NCBI GenBank assembly: GCA_017615435.1 | Contig: JAGAAF010000045.1 | Coordinates: 1 to 64,000 of the forward strand | DNA: 64,000 bases | Direction of reading: 5' to 3' | Origin: Bacteroidales bacterium | GTDB taxonomy: Bacteria > Bacteroidota > Bacteroidia > Bacteroidales > UBA932 | Part shown: positions 50,580 through 59,002 of the stretch, in pieces | Layout: every line of letters starts with the position of its first letter | Position numbering within the stretch: the first letter of the stretch is position 1 | The notes under the pieces: generated by a model | What the model saw: only the letters and a program-made list of their open reading frames with translations | Told to the model about the DNA's origin: nothing | The model's database searches: none | Translations under genes and position numbers: made by a program

Positions 50580-53500
50580 ATGGACAGCAAACAATTCAAT
50601 CTATGGAATAAGCTCACCGCAGCGGTGGCTTTCGTTGTGTCGGCAGTGACTTATCTGCTGACCATCGAGCCTTCAGCGTCGTTCTGGGACTGCGGCGAGT
50701 TCATCGCCTCGTCATACAAACTGGAAGTGGGTCACCCTCCGGGAAACCCCGTGTTCCAGCTTTTCGCCCGTATTGCAACCCTTTTCGGCGACGCCTCGCA
50801 CGCCGCCGTGCTGGTGAACGCCCTCAGCGCCATCTGCTCGGCGCTCACTATCTTCCTGCTTTACCTCACGATAGTGTGGCTGGTAAAGCGCATAGTGAGG
50901 CCTTCCGAGGACGGGCAGTACAGCCTCGGTGAGGCTGTGGCCATCCTCGGCAGCGGCCTCGTCGGCGCCCTGGCATATTGCTTCTCCGACACCTTCTGGT
51001 TCTCGGCCGTCGAAGGCGAGGTTTACGCAATGTCCAGCCTCTTCACGGCGCTGGTGTTCTGGGCTATGACCGAGTGGTATGACCACGCCGACGAGCCGCA
51101 CGCCAACCGCTGGATAGTGCTGATCGCCTTCCTGATGGGCCTCAGTATAGGCATACACCTTCTGAACCTGCTGGCTATCCCGGCGCTGGTGTTTATGTAT
51201 TATTTCAGGCAGAAGCCGGATTACACATTCTGGGAGTACGTGAAGATCTTCCTCATCGGAGTGGTGATTCTGGCGCTCATCCTGTTCCTGATAATTCCCT
51301 GGCTCCCCAAGCTTGCGGCATACTTCGACCTGTTCTTCGTGAACGGCCTTGGACTGCCTTACAACTCCGGCGCCGCGTTCTTTATGATCGCGCTTCTCGC
51401 GCTGTGTTTCTGGGGCATAATGCGTACGCAGAAGAAGGGTAAGGTATTCTGGAACACCGTCCTGCTTTCGTTCACGGTCATCGTAATCGGCTTCTCGGCC
51501 TTCACCGTGGACATCATCCGCAGCGCCGCGAAGACCCCGACCAACGAATACCAGCCGGACAACGCTTTCACCCTCGTGCGCTACCTCAGCCGCGAGCAAT
51601 ACGGCAAGACCCCGCTCGTCTATGGCCAGTATTATGATGCTCCCTATGATCTGAAGACCACAAAGTATTGGGCTCCGCTCGATGGCAAGTACAAGAAAGT
51701 GGAAGGCCCAGTGGACGCGGACTACAAGAGTTCAGGAAAGATGCTCTTCCCGCGTATGTGGAGCAGCTCGCCGGACGGCAGGTATGAGGACTTCTACGAA
51801 GCGTACACTGGCGGCAAGGGTCGGAAGATCGCCGGTGCGCAGCACCGTAAGCCGACTATGGCCGCCAACCTTGCGTACTTCTTCGACTACCAGATGAACT
51901 GGATGTACTGGCGCTACTTTATGTGGAACTTCGTCGGTCGCCAGAACGAAATCCATTCCCCCGCGCCGGGAAACATCTTCCACGGCAACTGGGAGAGCGG
52001 AATCAAATTCATCGACAATGCCCGCCTGGGCGACCAGAGCAACGCGCCCGACGTGCTGAAGAACAACAAGGGCAAGAACCACTACTATTTCCTTCCGCTG
52101 CTGCTCGGCCTCATCGGCCTGTGCTTCCAGTTCGGCAAGGACAAGCGCGGTTGCTGGCTTACCTTCCTGATGTTCTTTATGACGGGCATCGCGATAGTCC
52201 TTTACCTCAACCAGCCTCCTTATCAGGTGCGCGAGCGCGACTATGCCTATGCGGGTTCGTTCTACTTCTTCAGCGTGTGGATAGGCCTCGCGGTGGCCGC
52301 GATCTACCGGTGGATAGAGGATGCAGCCAGGGGCAAGGGGCAGGCGGCCGTGGCCGTAGGCGTGACTGTTATGTGCCTCTTCGTTCCTGCGATTATGGCG
52401 GCCCAGAACTGGGACGACCACGACCGCTCGAACAGGCGCACGGCGGTGGAGCTGGCAGGGAACTACCTCAACTCCGTGGGCCCGAACGGCTTCCTGGTCA
52501 CGCACGGCGACAACGACACCTTCCCGCTCTGGTATGCGCAGGAGGTGGAGGGCATACGCACGGACGTCCGTATCCTGAATACTTCGCTGCTCGGCACGGA
52601 CTGGTACATAGACCAGATGAAGTACGCCTGCAACGAATCGGCCCCGCTGCCGCTCTCGGTTCCGCAGAACCAGTATCTCTACGGCACCAACGAATATGTT
52701 CCGATCGTGGACAATCGAGGCTCTGAGATGAGCATACAGGACGTGATGGCGGTGTTCCGCCACCCGAAACTGAAGGTGTCCCTTTCAAGCGGACGCAAGG
52801 TGGACTACATCCCGTCGCGCAAGATAGTCGTCCCTGTCAATAAGGAGAACGTACTCAAGTATGGCATACTCCCGCCCGAGTTCGCGGATGCCATCCCCGA
52901 GAGCATTACCCTCACCATCCCCAAGGGCAAGGATTATCTGAGCAAGCCCGAACTGTTTATGCTCGACCTGCTCGCCGGCTACGACTGGTCCAGGCCCATC
53001 AATATGCTCAACCAGGGAGGAGAACTCAATATCGGTCTCAAGGATTATTTGTTCTACGAAGGCTATTCCTTCAAGTTCGTGCCTATCCGCAACAAGGTGA
53101 CCAGCCTCAATGCCGGCATCTGCGATATCGCCGGGCTGTACAGCCGTCTCAAGGACGTCTATCGTTACGACGCGCTGTCTTCGGACGGATGGTTCGTGGA
53201 TTACCAGAATCTCTACACCCACCTTGGAGTGATGTCGGTCCGCCAGGTCTTCGCCACTGCCGCGCGTATGATGGCGAAGAGCGGATACACGGCGGAGGCG
53301 ATAGACATACTCGACCGTGGAATGGCCGCTTCGCGCCAGCTGCCGCTCGAGTCGATTCCTCTGGGATTCACCGCCAACGACTATATGGTGATAGACATTA
53401 TCGCACAGTACTACAAATACGGCGAGAAGGAGAAGGCCGACAATCTTGCGATGGAGCTCGCGGACGGTCTGCTTTCAGCCGCGTCGTTCTACGACGATTT

Positions 53501-53651
53501 CTACAGTTATGGACAGAACGACTTCGAAACCACTATGCAGTATCTGTACTTCCTGCAGGACGAGGTGAAGAAGGGAGGCAACGAAGAACTCTCCGCGCTT
53601 ATCGACACGGGGTTGAAAAATATTCTTGGAAGAGAGTTGCCCTCAGACTAA
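50580..53651 (+). CDS. DUF2723 integral membrane protein (GT-C-like)
   Basis: 1023 residues. Start ATG 50580 (MDSKQFNLWNKL). N-terminal half has ~10 hydrophobic helices with AFVVSAVTYLLTIEPSASFW, DCGEFIASSYKLEVGHPPGN, the DUF2723 signature resembling protein O-mannosyltransferase loops with acidic residue pairs; C-terminal half is soluble with TPR-like segments (YTAEAIDILDRGMAASRQLP). Probably a lipid-phosphosugar-dependent glycosyltransferase involved in Bacteroidota general O-glycosylation or similar; function not established by this sequence. The 3' end overlaps the convergent methyltransferase by four bases. Confidence 0.9.
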   Translation: MDSKQFNLWNKLTAAVAFVVSAVTYLLTIEPSASFWDCGEFIASSYKLEVGHPPGNPVFQLFARIATLFGDASHAAVLVNALSAICSALTIFLLYLTIVWLVKRIVRPSEDGQYSLGEAVAILGSGLVGALAYCFSDTFWFSAVEGEVYAMSSLFTALVFWAMTEWYDHADEPHANRWIVLIAFLMGLSIGIHLLNLLAIPALVFMYYFRQKPDYTFWEYVKIFLIGVVILALILFLIIPWLPKLAAYFDLFFVNGLGLPYNSGAAFFMIALLALCFWGIMRTQKKGKVFWNTVLLSFTVIVIGFSAFTVDIIRSAAKTPTNEYQPDNAFTLVRYLSREQYGKTPLVYGQYYDAPYDLKTTKYWAPLDGKYKKVEGPVDADYKSSGKMLFPRMWSSSPDGRYEDFYEAYTGGKGRKIAGAQHRKPTMAANLAYFFDYQMNWMYWRYFMWNFVGRQNEIHSPAPGNIFHGNWESGIKFIDNARLGDQSNAPDVLKNNKGKNHYYFLPLLLGLIGLCFQFGKDKRGCWLTFLMFFMTGIAIVLYLNQPPYQVRERDYAYAGSFYFFSVWIGLAVAAIYRWIEDAARGKGQAAVAVGVTVMCLFVPAIMAAQNWDDHDRSNRRTAVELAGNYLNSVGPNGFLVTHGDNDTFPLWYAQEVEGIRTDVRILNTSLLGTDWYIDQMKYACNESAPLPLSVPQNQYLYGTNEYVPIVDNRGSEMSIQDVMAVFRHPKLKVSLSSGRKVDYIPSRKIVVPVNKENVLKYGILPPEFADAIPESITLTIPKGKDYLSKPELFMLDLLAGYDWSRPINMLNQGGELNIGLKDYLFYEGYSFKFVPIRNKVTSLNAGICDIAGLYSRLKDVYRYDALSSDGWFVDYQNLYTHLGVMSVRQVFATAARMMAKSGYTAEAIDILDRGMAASRQLPLESIPLGFTANDYMVIDIIAQYYKYGEKEKADNLAMELADGLLSAASFYDDFYSYGQNDFETTMQYLYFLQDEVKKGGNEELSALIDTGLKNILGRELPSD

Positions 53652-54535
53652 CGGGTGAGCCTCACCACTATCGAGAGCGGGAGATCTTTGCCGAAGCGGT
53701 CACGCAGGGCGAGTTCCCCGCTCTCGAGCGTATAGCCCGGGCCCTTCAGCTTGAAAGCTTCCTTCACGACCGTCTCGCCCAGGAGTGCGCTGTAGCCGTT
53801 CGAATACAGGTTGAGGACCATAAAGCTGTCCTTCGGTTCGAGAATCTGCGCCACGTTCTGCAGCAGCTCGAACAGACAGTCGTCAAGTTTCCAGCGCTCG
53901 CCGTCGGGGCCGTGGCCGTAAGCGGGCGGATCGAGGATGATGCCGCTGTATTTGTTGCCCCGCTTCGCCTCGCGCTTCGCGAATTTCATAGCGTCTTCCA
54001 CCACCCAGCGTATGCCGTCGAGTCCGCTGCTCTCCATATTGCCGCGGGCCCAGGTGACCACCTGCCGGACGGAGTCCAGGTGCGTCACGTCCGCGCCCGC
54101 GGCCTTCGCGGCGAGCGACGCCGCTCCGGTGTAGGCGAAGAGGTTGAGGACCTTCATTCCCGGTTTCGAGTGAGAATAAATGAACTCCCAGTTGGGCGCC
54201 TGCTCCGGGAAGACTCCGACGTGCTTGAACGAAGTCAGGCCGAGCCTCAGGTTGAAGCTGTGCCTGGCAGGGTAGGAGATGTACCATTGGTCGTCCATCT
54301 TCTTCAGTCGCTCCCACGTGCCGCTGTCCTCCTTTCCGGCTTTGCCGAACCCGGCTCCGGGCGTGAAACGGGTGTGCGCGAGCTTGATCCACTCCGCCTC
54401 CGGCATAGTCTTCGACCATATGGCCTTCGGCTCCGGCCGGATCATAGTGTAGCGCCCGAAGCGCTCGAGCTTCAGCCCGTCGCCGCAGTCGATCAGTTCG
54501 TAGTCCCGCCAGGTTTGTGATGGATACTCGGTCAT
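53648..54535 (-). CDS. Class I SAM-dependent methyltransferase, RlmI/RlmK-like
   Basis: 295 residues. Rossmann fold with [20 protein letters not shown] (SAM-binding GxGxA-like) and [17 protein letters not shown], the DPPxF/Y motif region of 23S rRNA cytosine or guanine methyltransferases; N-terminal beta-domain resembles that of the RlmI family. Likely modifies rRNA, position not assignable. Divergent from pgk with a -7 element seven bases upstream; convergent with DUF2723. The PUA domain of RlmI is absent or reduced. Confidence 0.85.
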   Translation of the reverse strand: MTEYPSQTWRDYELIDCGDGLKLERFGRYTMIRPEPKAIWSKTMPEAEWIKLAHTRFTPGAGFGKAGKEDSGTWERLKKMDDQWYISYPARHSFNLRLGLTSFKHVGVFPEQAPNWEFIYSHSKPGMKVLNLFAYTGAASLAAKAAGADVTHLDSVRQVVTWARGNMESSGLDGIRWVVEDAMKFAKREAKRGNKYSGIILDPPAYGHGPDGERWKLDDCLFELLQNVAQILEPKDSFMVLNLYSNGYSALLGETVVKEAFKLKGPGYTLESGELALRDRFGKDLPLSIVVRLTR

Positions 54536-54542
54536 ACAAGTA

Positions 54543-54550
54543 CAAAGATA
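54543..54550 (-). promoter_or_regulatory. -7 promoter element TATCTTTG for the methyltransferase
   Basis: Plus-strand CAAAGATA; seven bases upstream of the start at 54535. Confidence 0.65.
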
Positions 54551-54563
54551 TGGAAAAAATTGC

Positions 54564-54571
54564 TACCTTTG
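54564..54571 (+). promoter_or_regulatory. -7 promoter element TACCTTTG for pgk
   Basis: 30 bases upstream of ATG 54602; a conventional leader. Confidence 0.65.
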
Positions 54572-54601
54572 AAAGATTTGAAATTCATCAATCTAAACCA
54601 T

Positions 54602-55855
54602 ATGCAACAGTTTATCGACTCTTACGATTTCGCTGGCAAGAAAGCCATCGTGCGCGTGGACTTCAACGTTCCGCTGAACGAGCAGTTCGAAATCACTGAC
54701 GACACCCGCATCCGTGCCGCCATCCCTACCCTCAAGAAGGTTCTCGCCGGCGGCGGTTCCCTCATCATTATGTCTCACCTCGGCCGTCCGAAGGGAGTTG
54801 ACGCCAAGTTCTCCCTCAAGCACATCCTCGGCCGCGTGAGCGAGCTCCTCGGAGTGCCCGTGCAGTTCGCGGAAGACTGCCAGAAAGCAAAGGCCCAGGC
54901 CGACGCCCTCAAGCCCGGCGAGGTCCTCGTGCTCGAAAACCTCCGCTACTATGCAGAGGAGGAAGGCAAGCCGCGCGGACTTAAGGAAGATGCGACCGAC
55001 GAAGAGAAGAAGGCCGCGAAGGCAGTTGTCAAGGAGTCCCAGAAGGGCTTCGTGAAGACTCTCGCTTCGTATGCTGACTGCTATATCAACGACGCATTCG
55101 GCACGGCTCACCGCGCCCACGCTTCCACCGCCCTCATCGCCGACTACTTCCCGAACGACAAGATGTTCGGTTACCTGATGGAAGGCGAGATCAAGGCTAT
55201 CGACAACGTCCTGAAGAACGCCAAGAGGCCTTTCACCGCTATCATCGGCGGCTCGAAAGTTTCCTCCAAGCTTGCAGTTCTCGAGAATATGCTCGACAAG
55301 GTGGACAACCTCATCATCGGCGGCGGTATGAGCTACACCTTCATCAAGGCCCAGGGCGGCAAGATCGGCAACTCTCTTCACGAAGACGATCTTATGCCCA
55401 ACGCGCTCGAGATCCTCAAGAAGGCAGAAGAGAAGGGCGTTAAGGTATGGCTTTCCTGCCAGACCGTCATTGCCGACGCCTTCTCGGCTGATGCAAATGT
55501 GGACACGGTGGACGCTTACAACATCCCTGAGAACTGGGAAGGCGTCGATACCGGCCCCGAGTCCCTCAAGATCTGGAAGGACGTCATCCTGAACTCGAAG
55601 ACCATCCTCTGGAACGGTCCTGTGGGCGTGTTCGAGATCGACAAGTTCGCGAACGGCACCCTCGAGATCGCCCGCGACCTCGCGGAGGCCACCGAGAAGG
55701 GTGCTTACACCCTCGTCGGCGGCGGAGACTCCGTCGCGGCCGTCACCCGTATGGGCTTCGCGAAGAAAGTCAGCTACGTCAGCACCGGCGGCGGCGCTAT
55801 GCTCGAGGCCCTCGAAGGCAAAGAACTCCCCGGCATCGCCGCTATCCGCAAATAG
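54602..55855 (+). CDS. pgk: Phosphoglycerate kinase
   Basis: 417 residues from ATG 54602 ([14 protein letters not shown]). Signature [20 protein letters not shown], substrate-site Arg/His in [20 protein letters not shown], and ATP-site [20 protein letters not shown]. Cytosolic glycolytic enzyme. Highly biased codons (CTC, AAG, GGC) mark it as strongly expressed. The upstream in-frame start at 54560 falls inside the promoter and is unlikely. A ~107-bp structured element starts two bases after the stop. Confidence 0.98.
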   Translation: MQQFIDSYDFAGKKAIVRVDFNVPLNEQFEITDDTRIRAAIPTLKKVLAGGGSLIIMSHLGRPKGVDAKFSLKHILGRVSELLGVPVQFAEDCQKAKAQADALKPGEVLVLENLRYYAEEEGKPRGLKEDATDEEKKAAKAVVKESQKGFVKTLASYADCYINDAFGTAHRAHASTALIADYFPNDKMFGYLMEGEIKAIDNVLKNAKRPFTAIIGGSKVSSKLAVLENMLDKVDNLIIGGGMSYTFIKAQGGKIGNSLHEDDLMPNALEILKKAEEKGVKVWLSCQTVIADAFSADANVDTVDAYNIPENWEGVDTGPESLKIWKDVILNSKTILWNGPVGVFEIDKFANGTLEIARDLAEATEKGAYTLVGGGDSVAAVTRMGFAKKVSYVSTGGGAMLEALEGKELPGIAAIRK

Positions 55856-55857
55856 CT

Positions 55858-55964
55858 CGTGGCGCCCAACCCGCTGACTCACAGCGGATTACTAAAAGTC
55901 GACTCCGAAAATTCCAGAGTCGACTTTTAGTATATGGTTGAATATCAACCAGTTGGGCGCCACG
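55858..55964 (+). repeat. Cloverleaf-forming structured element, copy 2 (107 bp)
   Basis: Outer 13-bp perfect stem (55858-55870 / 55952-55964) encloses three hairpins: CCGCTG-ACTCA-CAGCGG (55871-55887), a 15-bp perfect stem (55891-55905 / 55917-55931), and GGTTG-AATAT-CAACC (55936-55950). It lies right behind the pgk stop, in the 119-bp gap to a convergent gene. Homologous to the element at 45326 read in reverse. Could act as a bidirectional terminator, mRNA end protector or mobile repeat. Confidence 0.88.
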
Positions 55965-55974
55965 CGCCTGAGGG

Positions 55975-56457
55975 CTATTTCATCATTTTGGCGAAGGTGG
56001 CGTCGAGGTCGTTTCTGTCCATATCGCCGTCGATGCAAATAAAGGTGAGTTCCGCCGCTTCCAGGGCCAGCATCACGAAACCTTTCACGGTCTGCTCGTT
56101 ACCCACGGTGTAGATCCTCACCGTTTCCCCTTCGTCTTTCGCTTCCATCAGGAGCTCGTAGTCATCCGAGCCCACGAACTTTTCGACATCACTGATGATA
56201 CCCTCCCTGATGTCCGGATTTTCGCTGTTGATCAGGTAAAGACCTTTGAGAGTCCTGATGACGGGGGCGAGGTCGACATTTTCATCTTCTATCTCAAGGT
56301 CGGGAATCTTCCCGATGAGTTTGAACATTGCGGGAGAGATGTATACTGCACTGACTTTCTCGCAATCGGAGTATTTCTGGTAAATGCTTTTGCCGCTCTG
56401 GGCGAATGCTGCGACCGACGCTATCATCAGGGCCGCGATCAATATTAACTTTTTCAT
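55975..56457 (-). CDS. DUF4252 domain protein, exported (second of two)
   Basis: 160 residues with signal peptide (KLILIAALMIASVAAFA-Q). The DUF4252 pattern appears: SVYISPAMFKLIG-like region, IRTLKGLYLINSENPDI, and DYELLMEAKDEGETVRIYTV ending with EAAELTFICIDGDMD. Function unknown in the family. Last gene of the run DUF4252, sigma, anti-sigma, DUF4252; one base from the anti-sigma gene. Probably a periplasmic output or sensor of the ECF pair. Confidence 0.85.
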   Translation of the reverse strand: MKKLILIAALMIASVAAFAQSGKSIYQKYSDCEKVSAVYISPAMFKLIGKIPDLEIEDENVDLAPVIRTLKGLYLINSENPDIREGIISDVEKFVGSDDYELLMEAKDEGETVRIYTVGNEQTVKGFVMLALEAAELTFICIDGDMDRNDLDATFAKMMK

Positions 56458-56458
56458 T

Positions 56459-56848
56459 TTATTCGTTGATTTTCTTAAGGATTTCCGCCGGTTTTTCTGC
56501 GGTCGTACGGGCTTCCGAGGCAAGCTCCAGCCCGACATTCATCTTATTCGATATATGCTGGAAGGTCTTCTGGACCTCAGCATAGGCAAGGTAAGGATCA
56601 TCGAAGGTGTCCTGAAGAGGGCGCTGACGCCCTATGCCCACGGCTATGACCACTGCCAGCGCGGCCGCGAAAGCGAAGCCGTAGAACGCGCCGGCGGGCA
56701 AACGCTTCTTCGGAGCGGTCTCCTCCGCTGCGAGGATTGCGGCTTTGATGCTGCTGTCCAGATCGGCCGGCACTTTCGCCTGGCTGCTCTCGGCGGCCTG
56801 CTCAAGGGCCTCCCAATCCATTGATTCTATGTCATTTATCTTTTTCAT
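56459..56848 (-). CDS. Putative membrane anti-sigma factor
   Basis: 129 residues from CAT 56846-56848, overlapping the sigma stop (ATGA). N-tail DIESMDWEALEQAAESSQAK (cytosolic), then one membrane helix GAFYGFAFAAALAVVIAVGI, then a short periplasmic segment. Typical shape of a minimal ECF anti-sigma in Bacteroidota, but no zinc ZAS motif. Assignment rests on position after the sigma gene and topology. Confidence 0.78.
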   Translation of the reverse strand: MKKINDIESMDWEALEQAAESSQAKVPADLDSSIKAAILAAEETAPKKRLPAGAFYGFAFAAALAVVIAVGIGRQRPLQDTFDDPYLAYAEVQKTFQHISNKMNVGLELASEARTTAEKPAEILKKINE

Positions 56849-57321
56849 ACCTTCGATTTGATTTTGGAGCGCGCCCGCGTCAGCAAAACGCGCAGGGTTA
56901 AAGGGGTCATTCCGAGACGTTCCGAGATTTCCCCGTAGGACAAGCCTTCTACCGTCCGGAGCCACAATGCTTCCCGTTGCCGGTCGGGGAGGGCTTTGAT
57001 GGCCTCCATCACCATATTGAGGCGCTCTTTCTGGTCTATGCTGTCGTCCTGCCCGTCATTCGAAATGCGCTCCGGCAGTTCCTCCGGGAACTCGAGCTTT
57101 TGCCTTCTTATCCTGTCCAGGCAGAGATTCTTCACCAGACGGATGCAGTAGGCTTTCGGATTTGATACGTCGTAGAGGGACTCGCGGTCTTTCCACAGTT
57201 TGACGAAAGCGTCTTGCACGGCGTCCTTGGCTTCCTCTTCCGATTCAAGGATGTAGAATGCAACCTTGTAGAGGGTCGGGGCGAGCGACAGATAATCCGT
57301 ATGGAATCTTTCCGAGGTCAT
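56845..57321 (-). CDS. ECF-type RNA polymerase sigma factor (second)
   Basis: 158 residues. Region 2: LYKVAFYILESEEEAKDAVQ DAFVKLW, region 4: IKALPDRQREALWLRTVEGL, SYGEISERLGMTPLTLRVLL. Different subgroup from the 27.4 kb sigma. Overlaps the upstream DUF4252 gene and the downstream anti-sigma gene by four bases each, so all are one tightly coupled unit. Signal and targets unknown. Confidence 0.95.
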   Translation of the reverse strand: MTSERFHTDYLSLAPTLYKVAFYILESEEEAKDAVQDAFVKLWKDRESLYDVSNPKAYCIRLVKNLCLDRIRRQKLEFPEELPERISNDGQDDSIDQKERLNMVMEAIKALPDRQREALWLRTVEGLSYGEISERLGMTPLTLRVLLTRARSKIKSKV

Positions 57322-57818
57322 TTTGCCAATTCAGAAACGACATCCATAGAGAGTTTGCCGAAAAGACAGATCAAGGCGCAGTCTTCCTGCGAGTACATAA
57401 CGAAATCCTTTACGATGTTCTTCTCTTCGTCGAAGACTCCGTAGATGCACAAGTGCTCTCCGTCATCCTTGATGTCGACAAGCACCTCGGCATCTCCAAG
57501 CAGGCGCGCAATCCTGTCACTGATGTACGCGCGGTCGACGGCGGAGCAATCTTCGAATTCCATTATGGAAATGCTCTTTATTCCGCCGATAATCCTGCAG
57601 AATTCCCTGGTGTCCGGATCTCCCGCACCGGCAATTCGGATTATTCCTTTAAGCGCACCGGTTGTGAAATTGCCAAGGCGTACCACCTCGGTGCCTTCAA
57701 TCTCCCGGCACTCTTTGATAAGTGAATTAAGACGGGCTTTTGTAAGGGATGTTGCCCCAAATGCGATGCCCGCAAAGGACATCAGCCAAACAAGAATAAG
57801 TATGATTTTCTTTTTCAT
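57318..57818 (-). CDS. DUF4252 domain protein, exported (first of two)
   Basis: 166 residues from CAT 57816-57818. Signal peptide (KIILILVWLMSFAGIAFG), then RIAGAGDPDTREFCRIIGGI, SISIMEFEDCSAVDRAYISD, ARLLGDAEVLVDIKDDGEHL, YSQEDCALICLFGKLSMD, the same order of motifs as the gene at 55975 but distant in sequence. First gene of the operon, ahead of its sigma factor. No clear -7 element was seen; it is preceded by the 57.9 kb hairpin array. Confidence 0.84.
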   Translation of the reverse strand: MKKKIILILVWLMSFAGIAFGATSLTKARLNSLIKECREIEGTEVVRLGNFTTGALKGIIRIAGAGDPDTREFCRIIGGIKSISIMEFEDCSAVDRAYISDRIARLLGDAEVLVDIKDDGEHLCIYGVFDEEKNIVKDFVMYSQEDCALICLFGKLSMDVVSELAK

Positions 57819-57858
57819 TTCACTTAACAGACGCACAACTTCGAAAAATGTTAACACT

Positions 57859-57990
57859 CCGGCGCAAAATATTCTGAAAACGGCGCCGAAAGGAACTTCT
57901 CACCCTCATCTGGCGCCCAAAAAGCGAAAAATGGCGCCGAAAGGGCTCCTTTTTCCCTCCACGGCGCCAAAATCGGCCAAAAAAGCGCCA
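57859..57990 (-). repeat. Three-unit hairpin array, ~51-nt period, reverse orientation
   Basis: Units near 57860-57888, 57911-57939 and 57961-57990, arms GGCGC(C)/(G)GCGCC, loops T-rich on the minus strand, period 51. It begins directly downstream of the minus-strand lgt stop, so again the T-rich strand matches the upstream gene. Same architecture as the arrays at 18352, 34020 and 40121. Confidence 0.85.
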
Positions 57991-57995
57991 CGCGG

Positions 57996-58886
57996 CTAGT
58001 TGAGGGGTTTCGCGTAGTGCGTGGGCTCCTTCTTCGCGGTCTTCGCGGGTTCGCGAATAATCGCTGAGGGCTTGCCGCTGCGGACACTCAGGACCCAGAT
58101 CACGATTCCGGCTATGATGAACGGTATGCTGAGCATATGGCCCATATTGATCACTACGTCCCCTATCTTGAAGAGGGTCACCGATGGAGCCTTGGTGAAC
58201 TCGAGAAGGAATCTGCAGCCGAAGCAGAAGGTGAAGAAGATTCCCAGATACTCGCCACGGTACATCTTGTCGTTCTTCTTGAGGTAGAGCAGCAGCATCA
58301 CCACGCCAAGGATGATATAGCTAAAGGCTTCATAGAGCATAGTCGGATGCTTCGGCAGAGGATCGCCCGAACGCTCGAAAACCACTCCCCACGGGAGGGT
58401 GGTGTGGTAGCCGTAGATCTCCGAATTGAAGAAGTTGCCTATCCTGATACACGCCCCGGCGAAGCAGATGATGATCACAATCTTATCCAGGATCCAGAGC
58501 ATATCGAAGCCATCCCTCTTCCCGTATTTATTTGAGTACCACCACATTGCGAGCAGGATTCCAATCGCGCCGCCGTGGCTGGCAAGGCCGCCCTTCCAGG
58601 GCATAAACACTTCCTTGAAGCCTTCCCACGTTCCGAAATAGTACGACGGGTCGTAGAAGATGCAGTGCCCGAGTCGCGCGCCCACGATAACCGCAATCAG
58701 CATCGAATAAAGGAACGGATCGAGACTGCTCTCATTCACGCCCTCGCGGCGATAGAAACTCCTCAGAATGTAAATGCCGTAAATGAATCCGGAAACGAAA
58801 AGCAGCGAGTACCACCTTATCTGCAGCGGTCCCAGATGCACCAGCACCGGATCTATATTCCAATGAATTGCCAATAAATCCAACAT
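57996..58886 (-). CDS. lgt: Prolipoprotein diacylglyceryl transferase
   Basis: 296 residues, about seven membrane helices. Start at CAT 58884-58886 (MLDLLAIHWN); a longer frame to 58919 starts inside the promoter. Seen: GGLASHGGAIGILLAMWWYS (catalytic His region) and CIRIGNFFNSEIYG (the R-x-G-N-F-x-N-S-E-x-Y-G signature). Adds the diacylglycerol to lipobox Cys of all lipoproteins, many of which are encoded here. Promoter TATATTTG lies 20 bases upstream. Confidence 0.97.
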   Translation of the reverse strand: MLDLLAIHWNIDPVLVHLGPLQIRWYSLLFVSGFIYGIYILRSFYRREGVNESSLDPFLYSMLIAVIVGARLGHCIFYDPSYYFGTWEGFKEVFMPWKGGLASHGGAIGILLAMWWYSNKYGKRDGFDMLWILDKIVIIICFAGACIRIGNFFNSEIYGYHTTLPWGVVFERSGDPLPKHPTMLYEAFSYIILGVVMLLLYLKKNDKMYRGEYLGIFFTFCFGCRFLLEFTKAPSVTLFKIGDVVINMGHMLSIPFIIAGIVIWVLSVRSGKPSAIIREPAKTAKKEPTHYAKPLN

Positions 58887-58906
58887 ACCTTTCAATAACT
58901 GTTCGA

Positions 58907-58914
58907 CAAATATA
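58907..58914 (-). promoter_or_regulatory. -7 promoter element TATATTTG for lgt
   Basis: Plus-strand CAAATATA; 20 bases from the start at 58886, and 13 bases from the divergent efflux-operon promoter. Confidence 0.65.
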
Positions 58915-58927
58915 ATCAAAAACTCAT

Positions 58928-58935
58928 TATCTTTG
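58928..58935 (+). promoter_or_regulatory. -7 promoter element TATCTTTG for the efflux operon
   Basis: Perfect match 67 bases upstream of the TolC-like start; this leader is the longest seen and could hold an operator, but no clear palindrome was found. Confidence 0.5.
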
Positions 58936-59002
58936 TTTCCGGTCCTCGCGCACGCGTAGGCACGATTGTTGCTGCCTGAACGAAGACTTTTTAGTGTATT
59001 AT

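Noticed and set aside
54593..55882. 429-codon frame antisense to pgk
   Set aside because: Antisense shadow of strongly codon-biased pgk.
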